A stretch of 64,000 nt of DNA from Caprimulgus europaeus (lineage: Eukaryota > Chordata > Aves > Caprimulgiformes > Caprimulgidae): NCBI GenBank assembly GCA_907165065.1, contig OU015526.1, forward strand, positions 65,743,723 through 65,807,722, in the 5' to 3' direction. Below are positions 1 to 11,400 of the stretch, piece after piece (positions within the stretch are counted from its first letter, which is position 1; each line of letters begins with the position of its first letter). Below the pieces are notes generated by a model that worked only from the letters and a program-made list of their open reading frames with translations, did not search any database and had not been told where the DNA came from. Both the position numbers and the translations under genes were made by a program.

Positions 1-1540
1 AATACTTTGGCTATTTTGCTATCTCATACACAACAAAACCATTGAGGTTGGTTTTTGTTCAGTTAAGCTGTAGCTTGTACAAAATCTCTTAATCAAAGTG
101 CTGTTTTATTTTTTTGCAATCTTCATGTGGATCTGCTATGCCTTTCTTAAAACAAGGTGTTGCATATGTAAGACAAGATTTTGAAATACAAAATAGACTA
201 CAAGGAAGAAAGCTAGAAAGGTATTTATGACATAAGATAAAGTAAACAAAGAGTTCTAGTGTTGGTTTTTAGATTTGTTTTTTTGAAGCAGATGTAGAAC
301 ATAAAAGTGAATATGAATTTGCAAAGTCCACGGCTAGCCTTTCTGGAAAAGAATCAGGGGAGAGTAGTAGCATTTTGCCAACAAATTATATGCAGTAGTT
401 TTAACTGATACTTTAAATTAAAGGGCATATGAGTACTTACAGAGAAATGAACAGTGGAAAATTCCTCTGTTTGTGAATGGTGGGGTTTTTTTAAGTAAAA
501 ACGAAAAATGAATCCTAACACTACTGTAAAGTCACAGGAAAGATATTGATTTATCTAAAAATATCTGAAGTTCTTTGAACTGTGTATACATGTACGTTAA
601 CCTTTTAAAAAACAAAATAAAACGAATAAAAAGAAGTACAAGCTCTAACGATTCGTGATTCATAGACTGATGCACCAATGTACCAAGAGCATTTACCCTT
701 GGAAGGTAACACATGAACATTGTGAAACAAAATCGTTTAAGATCTTCAAATAAACTGTGTATCAGACATTTAGTTGTCTTCTATGATATAGCTTTTTCTT
801 CTCTAAATATAAGCCAAAATTTACAGTAGTTATCTAAAATTTGATTTCCAAATTACACTTAAAATGTTAATATTTTTAGATTTTGTTTATAAAGGGGTAG
901 GTTATTTCATTTTATTGTTTTAAAGTTCGATCCTGTGAAAGGAAGAAACCTATAATGAAAATGTCTTTTAAAAAAAATTTAAAAATTCCCGAGTAATGAA
1001 TTTTGTCTGCCCACACAGATTAAATAGTTCTAAATGAAAATGTAACTAATTCTACCATTAGATACTACTCTGAAGTCTCTGGGAAATACATGTGGGTGTC
1101 AGAGGACAAATTTAGGGAAGATGTCTGTACTTCATATGTACAAATATAAAGAATTAACTCTGTCAGCATAAGCCTCCTATGTATGTAGGAGCTGTTGTGC
1201 TGTTAAATTCACGCACTCTATTCTAGTATTACAGTCTAATTTTTTATGTATCCTAAGAGTTTACTTTTCTGTTATCATTACTGTGCTTTGAGCAGATGGT
1301 TTTTATTGAACTATTTATTGACACTTAGGGTTTTTTCCTTCCCTGAGTGGTGAGTGCATTTTATATCCATCAATGCATAGGAGTAGCCCAAATTATTACT
1401 TACAATATGAATTTCATCACTATAATGTGTCCCAGTCATGCAGCTCCATTAGGTATCTCTAGAGTTCCTCATAGTCTTCTCGTCTTCTATAACCCAAAGC
1501 AATTGTGGAATCTTCTGGGTTTCCTCCCCCCTCCTCTTGC
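1..1540. other. AT-rich non-coding sequence, nothing recognised
   Basis: The stretch is AT-rich with short A and T runs. Its short open frames (for example 532-720 on - and 1347-1640 on +) show no domain, no low-complexity signature and no splice context that I recognise. No repeat family, RNA gene or promoter stands out. Confidence 0.6.
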
Positions 1541-1714
1541 TGTTCTCTTTTCATTTATCACTAGTGGTTCTAATACAGATCCACTATTAAAACTGTTCCA
1601 AATTGAAGGGATTTTCAAAGGCATTCAGCTCTTTTCATAATTCAGTGTTCTCGTTTCATTTATCACTAGTACTTCTAAGATGGATCCACTATTAAAACTC
1701 TCTTCTTAATTCAG
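1541..1714. repeat. two-unit local tandem duplication (105 bp and about 69 bp)
   Basis: The block at 1541-1645 is repeated immediately at 1646-1714. Both units begin TGTTCTC, continue through TTTATCACTAG, contain GATCCACTATTAAAACT, and close with AATTCAG. The second unit lacks about 36 bp from the middle of the first and carries scattered substitutions, so the duplication is not recent. It is private-looking and non-coding. Replication slippage or a local duplication followed by a deletion explains it. Confidence 0.75.
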
Positions 1715-4574
1715 TGAAAGCAAATTCAGGCTAACTATGAGACTTTTGAAATCCCTATATTTGAACACTTCACCCTTAAACTCCTTATTTCAGTTTGTAA
1801 GAGGATTCAGATTCTTCCAAAACCTTTGAAAAGTAGCTGATTTACTACCTGAAGGTATCAAGTGGTTGAGTTAGATTTATGATAAAAAATTTTGTCCTTG
1901 GTTGCCAGTACCTCTAACTCAGGGTCTTTCATGTGGCTTCTATGGTGTCCAGTGGAAAAAGCCCCTCTCCTACACTCCTGGGAACATAAGAGATTAGGGA
2001 AGTGCAAGAAAACATGTTAAATCTCTAACTGCACAACTTTGTGTACTGTTAGATGTATGACACAGAACTTGCAGCCTTGTGCATGTCCAGCTTTCCCACA
2101 TCTGGGGTGCTTGTAGCAGCTCTGCCCTAATCTAGAAAGCTGTAAAATTGTCTGTTTAAATTATGCTAAACTGCTTGGGCTGTGGCTGGAAACTATCTGG
2201 AATCATCACAGCCTTGTGTTCTTACAGCTGTGTGTGCCCAACTGTCCTAGATGTGACTTTACCAAGAGTGTTTTTAGAGGCTTTGCTGTTGCTTTCTACA
2301 GTGCTTGACTGTGGAGACAGGGGTTTTTTTGTCTGCTATGGGATGTTCAGTGACCCTGAAAGCTGTTTGTGGCATAAAGAAGCAAGGACAGAAGAAGAAA
2401 GAGTCTTGCTCTCATGCTTGACAAAAATGGCCTTTTAAAGCAAGGTGGTTTTGTGTTTGTCTTGGTCTGCAGGTTAATTCAGTGTAAAACTACAGTTTGC
2501 AAGAGCTTCCTTTATTTAGCTGGGAGTGCTATTATGAAATGCATTGCCTGTGCAAGGCAAGCATTTTTAACTGTTTGAACAAACCCATAATACTTTATTA
2601 TCATATTTGAAGAGAGTGGGGTCTACTGTCCCCCTGAAATTCGATTCTATGCTCTTTGGTGTTTAATCTTCATGGCAGTTTGAAGGAGAGATTGCAGATA
2701 CTTTATAGTGAGGGACATGTGTTACCTGCTCTCCCTTCCTCAGTCTTTGAAAGGAAAGGCTTTCTTGTGGAGAGCAGTGAAAGACTGGAAATATTCAGAA
2801 GGTGACAGCTTCAAAATGTTACGAGTGATTTGTTTGCAGTGAGGTGTTTTATGCAGTCTTAATTCCATTGAATGGCTGCATGATGCTAGCATTCACTGTG
2901 TGGGGGTGGTTTTCTAACGGCTCGCTTTTGGCAGAGCAGCACAGTTGTTTGCTGGCACTGAAATCCAGTGACACGTTTCTTGTTCTGCTGTCCCTCACCT
3001 GCAAACACTAATTTAATACTAATTTTAATGGGAAGTGAAGTGTTTAATCATTGCATATGTTAGGATTGGTGTTAAATCACTGATACAGCAGAACAGACAC
3101 TGTTCAGCTGTGTTGCTTGTAGGTGGTTTATTTTCCACCATGAACAATACAGATGGTTCCTTTGACGTCTGTTCATGTGTTCACCTGTCTCTGTGGACCT
3201 GGACCCTCTTGCACAAAGGGGTACCACTGCAAATGCTTTAGCATGGCTGTTGGTGGCCCCAACATTATGACTGGGAATGAAAACATACATTTATCAAACT
3301 ACCAGAAACTGATGTGGAACAGTATTGGTTGTTCAGAAATGGAATTAATTCAGTATTTCTTTCTAAAAAGAACATTTGGAATAATAATGTGTGAAGCGTT
3401 GCTAACATTTTGAAATCTGAAGAATACTTTTTGCATATGACTGTTTGCAGTTCACTGCAGATAAATCAAAACTAACCATGTCTATTGAGAAGACAAAATG
3501 CCCTGTAGGAATAGCTTCAGTGGATTTGGTCAAGGATTACTGTTTGATTAGCATTACTGTTCTTGAACTGTGCCAGTTCTGAACAATGGCTTGTAAAGAG
3601 ATAATGTTATATTGTTTCTCCTTTCTTAAATTTGTCTTTTGTGTATTAAAATCAAAGCTTCAGAGTATTTCACTTGGGAAAGTTTTTGTTCCTATCCAGG
3701 CACATTTTTATCTGCTATGAATATATTTGGTTAGTGGCTAATAATAATATATAGGAAAGAAAGCAATCAGGCTTGCAGACTCAATTGCTCTATATTTTTT
3801 TTTCTTTAGCTCTCTTTTGGGTGTGCAGTAAGCTCTGATTTGTGTAAAACAGCTGCAAAACATGAAGCAGGATTTTCAGTTAAAATGACTATTATCTTTA
3901 AATTTCAATCTTTTTCAAGGAAATTGCATTGATTTTATTATCCTGTTTTCATCATGATTATGAAAGAACATTGTGAAGGTTTTTGTTTTCTAAATTATCA
4001 AATGATTATATTCAATACATATTAAGAAAAATTGTCTTACGTTCCATGAGGTGCATAAAGAGACAGAACAAATTTCTAGATTCCTTTATTTATATAAAAA
4101 TAAACAAGCCTGAACTTTTAAATAATGTTTTTATAGTTCTCTTATGAGAAGATAGGATATTTTAGAAGTGTTTTCAGTTCGTATTTTGCTGTTAAACTGA
4201 CTTTTTGTTCATTTGTTAGTTGGAGCATTTGGCAAAAAACGTGGAGAGCAGTAGAGCAGCAAACTTTCTCTGATTTCAAAGCATTACTTAGGCTTCAGTT
4301 TCTGGAAAATGTTGGTGCTATTATGAAGGCTGAAAACAGCAAGCTGCTGTAAACTCTTTCTGGATGTGTTGAAGAAAAGCCACATGCCTCCTGGGAACCC
4401 TTTTTCAGACATGCAGTCCCCACAGCCGGGTGCTTTCCTGCTCAGCTGGGATTTTTGTGGGTGTTCCCTTGTGCATATGGCCTTTTCTGTCTGCAATCCA
4501 CTAGTTCTAAATTAACAAGGATGAAGGGGCAACAGCACTGCTCAGAGTAGCTGTAGCAGAGGACTAAACTCTTT
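1715..4574. other. non-coding sequence, nothing recognised
   Basis: Mixed AT-rich sequence. Open frames at 2163-2438 (+), 3035-3241 (+), 3072-3290 (-) and 3153-3413 (+) overlap one another on both strands and have no recognisable domain, which is the behaviour of chance frames. I see no repeat element or RNA gene. Confidence 0.55.
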
Positions 4575-5205
4575 TACTCCATCCTGGTTTTTGCTAGGAT
4601 AGGGTTAATTTTCTTCTTAGTAGCTAGAAAGTGCTGTGTTTTGGTTTCATTGAGGATTGTTATGGGAACAATGTTGATAACTACAAGGACAGTGTGCTTG
4701 GGCAGTTTGCAAGAGCAGAGGGCTGGAAGGAGGGGGTGGTGTGTGGAGAAGAAGAGTGTACTAGTCAGTAAAACCCAGAATTGACAGCTGGATCTGCCAA
4801 TAAGATATCCCATATCATGTTACATCATGTTTAGTATATTAACTGGGGCTGACCAGAAAGGGGGGGTGGTTCGCTCAGGAATCGCTCGGGCTCACTTTTC
4901 TGGGATTGCGATTTCGGTTTCGGGGTTCCTTTTCACTCCTCTGGGACTGTTATCAGCAGGTGGTGAGCAATTGTACTCTGCATCACTCACAGAGAGAGAG
5001 AGAGAGAAAGTTATCATTGTTATTATTACTATTTTAATTTTATTTTACTCTAATTATTAAATTGTTCTTATCTCAACATACAAGTCTCCTTATCTTTACC
5101 CCTCCAATTCTCTCCCCAGTTCCCTGAGTGGGGGGGAAGGGGGTGGGGTGCTGTGAGTGGCTGTGTCTTGTTTGGCTGCCAGCTCAGTTAAACTATCCCA
5201 TACTC
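4575..5205 (+). mobile_element. solo LTR A, avian ERVL-like endogenous retrovirus, with 5-bp TSD
   Basis: The LTR body is 4580-5200 (621 bp), flanked by perfect 5-bp direct repeats TACTC at 4575-4579 and 5201-5205. The family usually begins TG; here the first two bases read CA, so the 5' terminus is mutated, while the 3' end keeps CA. The early U3 has the family's GGTTAATTTTCTTCTTAGTAG block. A TATA-like AGTATATTAAC sits near 4832, a GA microsatellite near 4990, an ATT-rich tract near 5010-5060 and an ATTAAA polyadenylation-type signal near 5057. No internal retroviral region or second LTR follows, so this is a solo LTR. It closely matches LTR C in R/U5 when C is reverse-complemented. The ERVL assignment rests on TSD length and remembered similarity; a Repbase search was not possible. 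Confidence 0.9.
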
Positions 5206-7335
5206 ACCTGGGAAGCCTCTGTGAGAAGATGGTAGCGTTCAGGAAATTTTGAAGGGCAGGTGGCTGGCAAAGGAGCATTAGTGTGTTCACTCTACTATAG
5301 GTGCCCTGAAAGCAAAGCCACCCTGATTATTCATCTGTGTGATGGGGAAGAAGTTTGTACAACTGAATATAATCTTCACCAACCCATTCAGTACCTCACC
5401 ATATATGACCCCACCACAAGCTGCATTTCCAGACCGTTTGCTTCTCTGGCATTTCGTGTCCCCTTGCCACCCTCAGCCTCTCCAGGTCCACGCTGTCTGC
5501 CTCCGAATCCTGCCCTGCTGCAGACCCTCCTCATACACAACCCCAGGGAGTGAGTACCAACTGCTCAGCGAGGCGGTGCGAGGCAGAAGCGAAGTGGGAA
5601 CTGGTAGGAGCCACAGTCGTGCTTGGCAGCGTGTCAGTCACTCAGAGATGTGCACTTCACACTGTGAGGCAGCAGCTATGTACTTTTTGACCAGGGCTTC
5701 AAGCCAGTGCTTGAATTTAAGTAACATTTCTGAAGGAATTTTCCCCAAGATTCAGGGGAACAAAAAACTTGCCTTATATTGAGGCGGCTACAGTAGTTCT
5801 GACTTCATCCCTCTATTTTTAATAATAAAGGGATGTTTAGTAAGAAATAGAAGAGCAAAGAAGCTAGTACACTGCTTATCAACAAGGAGGTGTCAGCCAC
5901 AGACTAACTAGGTAGTCTAATGCAGCCATTCTGGTAATTATGTGGTGCATAAACTAAAGAGAATATTATTGTGCTTGAACTCAATTCTATTTGAGCTGGT
6001 AAGTCCAGAGCAACAGTATATTTCCTGAATTGGTTTGCCAATTTACATATATTACTTCTTTCATAAAATTTTGAAACTCCCTGTTCTAGCAGGTATTGTG
6101 GATTATTGCAGCCAGATTTTCAAAATGTTGAATTTCTAGTGTGTGAATGACTTTGCTTAGCTAGACCCCTTTGTTGTTATATTTTGTAATGTTCTAAATT
6201 CATTTTGTTTGTTGATATTGTTGCAAAATGTCTGTAATGCATGCAGGGATGTATACTTTGATACATACTGTGTGAGTGTTTCAGCTCCAACTGCATATCC
6301 AAAACCTTTTAAAAGGAAATCTCAATGAGCCCCATGGGGCAAAGTAAATTATTACATGTGGTGAACTCTTAAGTCATAGACCAAGGTCATGGCAGTGAGA
6401 GTGTATTTCAAAAAGGTTTTATCTGTGCTTGGAAAGCAAATGAAATCTCTCATCATTAACTTTAGAATTATAGTTATAAGAGGATTTTCACTAGAGGTGA
6501 AAGATCAAGTTCATGGCGGACATAATGGAGTCTGAAAAGTTCTTTCTCAGACATAATACTGGGGCATGAAACATTCACTGAGGTTTTCACAGTATCGATG
6601 GGGATTTTACAGCCTCTAATCTGGATACTGAAGATCGGAATCATTGTAATTATTGCTGGCTATTGTGGCTTTATTTCAACCTTTTTAGATTTAAAAAAAA
6701 TCCTTTTTTTCTTCTGTTTGTTTTTGGTTTTGTTTTCTTTTAATATTGTAAAGACTTTCAGAAAAATTTCCTGGCTTTTCAGCTGTGTCAGTCTCTGTCA
6801 TAGCATACATATTTCCTTAGTTATAACAATATAGAAGTATAATTTAATAAACCTGAATGATCTTTGGTCCCTAATGAATTAAAGCACATGTGCCTGCAGT
6901 GGTATGGTGCCTCTGTCCTTATTTGTTCACAGTTCACATAAACCAGAAAGAACACATGTGGAAGGGAAAAGGGGCAGAAAAGCATAAGTAGAACTGAGGT
7001 TTTTAGTGACCCTGACTATTATCCTGCCAGTGGAAATGGATATTTGTTTTTCTGTTTATTCAACAGACTTTAATGTTTTGCTGGACTTTGCCTGTGTGTG
7101 TGCATGCACGTCAGTGGTACCAATGAGCGACAGAAACCCGCTCGGTAGTGGGGAGTCTGAACTCTGTGCCTGTATTTTGGGAATGGTGTTGCAGATACCC
7201 CTGCCAATAACAGTACTCACTCGCTGACAGAGTTTACAGTGCTCAATCTGTTTGCTTGTAGAAGTGTTGAAATTTGCCAGTGATGTGCTGCATTTAAAAG
7301 TAGAATATTAAACTACCACTGGCTAAACTGAATCT
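5206..7335. other. non-coding sequence with a modest CpG-containing patch
   Basis: A 147-codon open frame at 5339-5782 (+) overlaps another at 5260-5553 in a different frame. Neither has a recognisable domain, and the longer one is proline/serine-rich without family resemblance. A few CpGs cluster near 5565-5645. A short inverted pair GCCAGTG/CACTGGC lies at about 7276 and 7317, just before the larger inverted repeat. Nothing else is recognised. Confidence 0.5.
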
Positions 7336-7464
7336 TGAGTATTCTGTATTTACAAATAAGATCTATTGTTTGGAGTTTCTCAGATCATAAATTGCAGAGA
7401 ATGAAGCCATGCAGAAGTCATCAATGTGGGTGGTATGAATAGCAAAAACATTCTAGTATCAATA
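7336..7464 (+). repeat. left arm of a 129-bp imperfect inverted repeat
   Basis: These 129 bases match the reverse complement of 8322-8450 without any gap, with 17 differences by hand alignment (about 87% identity). Long perfect blocks include TTTACAAATAA, CTCAGATCATAAATTGCAG and GCCATGCAGAAGTCATCA. Fourteen of the 17 differences are transitions. Several are paired TG (left) versus CA (right), the pattern left when an ancestral CpG decays differently in two copies. Weaker similarity continues past 7464, around ACTATG..TTA near 7493. The arm is not part of any repeat family I recognise and has no coding potential. Confidence 0.88.
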
Positions 7465-8321
7465 TATTTGTGCTTTCACTGTCTTGAAGGTTACTATGTT
7501 TACAGGAAAGTTTCATTTGTTGTGTTTTTATTCAGCAAAGTCTGTTCAGTCCTGTTTTCATACCATTTCACTTCTAGGTAAAATTTAATGTTTTTGCCTT
7601 TTGTTTTCTTTAATACTTCCATCTACTTTAAGAAGAGATATTTGTTAAAAGATGTGTTTGTTTCCTAAGTTATAACTACAAATAACAAGTACATATATAT
7701 TTTAGTCATTACATTTTAATGTATTTGAAAATATAAAAAATATAAACTAATTCTACGGTAAGAAGATTTTAAAGCTGTCTTTTTCTAGTTCCAGTTATAA
7801 GAGTGGCAATCAGGTTTTATTCTACTTAAGCAAATTACTTTGTTTCAAAATTAATGTGTTTATAAGGAAACCTTTCATATATTCAATATATGTGATTTCT
7901 TAAAAGTCCTATGAGAAGAGGAAGCGTAAGCTGAATTGATAGGTTACCTGTAATTCAAGAAATGACAACATTAAAGTTGGACATAAAATCTCAGTTCTGA
8001 TCTGTGGATGTGTTTTATGCTTCTGTTTTAAAATGGCATGTGATCATGCAATTTAGAAAATATATCCTATAACTTTTTTTTCTGTAATGTTAATGTCGTA
8101 TGTGTTATCTCAAAAATACCTGCTGTACTTTCATTATCAAAATGGTCTAGAATATCTGTACTGAGTGAGACTTTCTATATAGGTTATGTTCTCCAAGGTA
8201 TATATTTTAATAATTTAGTCAATGGCCTCTCATACATTTTCTCTTCCACCAGCAGTGCAACCTCTTTTGTAGAGTCGCGAGGCATTTCCATTTCTAAGCA
8301 TAGTCACAAATGACTGTGACC
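7465..8321. other. 857-bp spacer between the inverted-repeat arms
   Basis: AT-rich sequence with no open frame of note and no recognisable transposase fragment. If the whole 7336-8450 unit were a non-autonomous DNA transposon, this would be its interior, but I see nothing that supports that reading. It contains only short A/T tracts. Confidence 0.5.
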
Positions 8322-8450
8322 TATTGATACTGGAATGTTTTTGCTATTTGTACCACCTGTGCTGATGACTTCTGCATGGCTTGATTCTCTGCAATTTATG
8401 ATCTGAGAAGCTCAGAACAATAGATGTTATTTGTAAATATGGAATGCCCA
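8322..8450 (-). repeat. right arm of the 129-bp imperfect inverted repeat
   Basis: This is the reverse-complement partner of 7336-7464, ungapped over 129 bp. In a transcript reading the + strand, 12 of the 14 transition differences would leave G-U wobble pairs rather than mismatches, so the two arms could still form a long, nearly continuous RNA hairpin. Eight of those 12 lie in TG/CA pairs and can be explained by CpG decay, so the wobble bias is suggestive only. Confidence 0.88.
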
Positions 8451-11400
8451 GAAAAATACACAGTATTGTAGAGTGTTGTCCTCAAATCCCTTCTCAAAAT
8501 GAGTCGCTCTGAGGCATCCCTGCTTCATAAGGGGTCTGCTGTTGTGACCCCTTGAGTGACCAATGCCTATGTTGCTACATTTGGTTTTTCAAACCTTCCT
8601 GATACTGCCAGCAGATAAAACTCAGAGCACTCATCTTCTGCAAATAACAACAAAATACTTACCTTGTAACTTTAATTTCTTTGTTTTAGTCGATTCATTA
8701 GCATTTTTTGTTTCAATTTTCTTTAAATGTAGAGTATGATATTGAAATTAGTTCAGTTTTATAGGTAACCGTTTTCTCCCTTTTTAGATGTGTATAAATG
8801 CAAAATGGCAGCCTCTGGACTAGTTCTGAATTACTTTCTTTTATATAATATGGAATCCTAGAGTGTAATGACAATTTATAACCCAGGCACTTTGTGAGTC
8901 TGACAGCTGAGCTCTCTCTGTTGTGAACAGGATTCATTTTCATCTTTAGAGTGTTTAAAATTTCTTTTTTGTTGTCTTAACAGTGTAGTTACGCTCACCA
9001 CCCTCCCAATTCTTCCCTCCTCCAGTATCTTTGCATGATATGTCACTGTGCCCATTGTGTAAGCATCCTGTCATGTCTCTAAGTGATCATGCTGATTTTA
9101 ATTTCCCTCCTCTTTCAAATCACCAGCCAGTTCCAGCATGTTGTTTGTCATCTTCCTTACTAATAGAAAACCACACTAAAATCTGCAGTAGTCTCTTGTT
9201 TCCCAGGCTGCCTGTTGTGGTAGCAATCAGTGCTTCTAACTTTCCAGAGATTATTTTACTCAGGTGAATCACTTGTTATGCTAATTTATCATACAATGTC
9301 TTGTGAGGTAGGTGGCTCATGTGGCAACACTTGCAGCAGGTTTTGTTCATGATTTCTTTATCAGCTCTTGTGAGTTTTTTGGGGTTTTTTTTGTTTTGCT
9401 TTGTGAGTAGTGAGAGGCAAGAGTGTCTTTTCATACTCTAATAATTTTTTTGAAACCTAATGCAGGTCTGCCATATAAGCAGATTTTAAGGAGATTTCCT
9501 GTCTTTCAAGCTTCAAGTTCCTTCTAAATTGTCTGATGCAAGGCATTGGAAAATTTAATTTTGTCAGGTTATTTCTTCCTGTAGAGCATATTGTAATATG
9601 CTGAGACTTTATTCTGAGCTATCTCTCTTCTTAGATGTTTTTGGAAAACTAGAAATAATTGAATTTGTTTTTCTGACTAATTAGCACATGCCAGCTGCTA
9701 CCAGCAAAAGAACACCTGTGCTGCTAGTGGGGGTACCTGGAAACTTGGGCATGATTCTTCTCCTTTATCCTAGTGTAAATCAGATATTCTTTTGTTGAAA
9801 TCAAAGCAATGGACTGGGTAAGTGTAGGAAAGAGTTGCAAATGAAAATTTGGTCTATATGATTTGTAGTAGGTGGATTCCAGAAGCAGTAGTTGGTCTTA
9901 GCTGGTCTCCTTATGCAAAAGCATACAGTTGACATAAAATGCTAAGTAGATACATAAATAAGTACAGTACTGCAGTTTTGTCCACTGTATTCTCATATGT
10001 TGATTACTGTGTTTTTGAAAATAGGATTTTTGTTTCAAGTGCCTGTGTACTTAAAACGGAAAAGTGAAGACAAGTATCAGTATTGTTTGTGCTTAAATGC
10101 TTCTAAAGACAGAACTTTATTTGTGAGTTAAGTGTATGTCATTATCTTGAAGTTAGAGTAATCATACTTATCTTTCTTTAGGAAGTGTGTTCATCAGGAA
10201 ACATCACTAAGCTTTCCCTCTGCTATCTCCTTATGCAGATATTAGAGGAGTATGAAGTAATTTTATTAACTGACAAGCTGTTTGATTACAAGATAAGAAA
10301 CAGAGCTTTGCTCAGTAGAGGAAATGTGGAGTTTTCCATCTGCATTCAGAAGCACGTTCAGAAGCCTTTTTCCTCCAGCCTTCACTGAAGGTAAAGGCAA
10401 GCTCCAGGAGAATTCATCAAAGTAGTTTATGGATGTTTTCTCATAGGTTTATTAATACATACAGAAATAAAATACCTAAATCATGAAGAACTGCATATTA
10501 TACATATAGCCAGCAGTGAACTATGGAGCTATACTGTTAAATGTCCTAGATTAGGAAAGAGGAGAGATGATAATTGTATATACAGCCTTTCCTACACACG
10601 GTGAAATCAGGAGCCCTAGTTAGATTGTTGTATTTGGGTAGGGTTAATGGTTCTGCAGTGATATCAATTCTTGAACTATGTGTCATTTAAAATATTATTC
10701 ATTAACTCTTTCTGGTATAAACTGACTAGGTTCTTGGAGGAGTTACAGGTGATGTTCAAGGTGTTGGTACTAATGTCAAAAATAGTTTTCTTCTCTCTGT
10801 ACCAGTGTAATGACAGATAAATAGGAGCTACTCTATTCCACTTCCAAATTAAGAGAAGTGTTAACATGGCTTTTCTTTGAAGACTTTTTTTCTCTGGAGT
10901 GTATTTTCATATTTGCTTTGCCTTTGTATGGGTATGTTGGCATTCCTGTCATGCTACAGTGCTTGCTTCTTCCAGCTGTTGAGTTTTTGGAGAATGGCTG
11001 TAGGGAGTTTTATTTACTGTTAGAAAACCTCACTGAATAGCTATAATTTCCTCATAGATAGTGCAAGGCAGCATTAGCTACCAATGTTTGGATACCCATA
11101 GAACATAAATCAATACTTAAACAGAGGAATATTTATGTTCTGAAGAATTTGCTTATTTGCTGTTGGAGTCCTGATGATGTCATGTGGCTTTGAAATTAAA
11201 TCTGTAATATGTGTGTCCAAGCTGTAACTGTAGTATTTAAGACAATTCTGCAAAAATATGCCTTTAGACACTGTGAGAAATGTTTGTTAGAACCTATAAC
11301 TATATCCTCTGTATTTTTCTATCTTTAATATATAGAGTTAGTGTGGGGTTTCTTTGGTTTATTGACTGTTTATTTCCTGTGTATTTTGTGAAGTAGATCT

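Noticed and set aside
5339-5782. 147-codon open frame downstream of LTR A
   Set aside because: It overlaps another frame in a different phase, has no domain and no splice or promoter context. I take it as chance.
7336-8450. Reading the G-U-compatible differences as proof of selected RNA structure
   Set aside because: Eight of the 12 compatible differences form TG/CA pairs that CpG decay explains without selection, so I kept only the inverted repeat itself as the observation.
10185-10388. Possible exon after a pyrimidine-rich AG near 10180
   Set aside because: The acceptor-like tract is acceptable, but no convincing donor follows in frame and the translation has no family resemblance.
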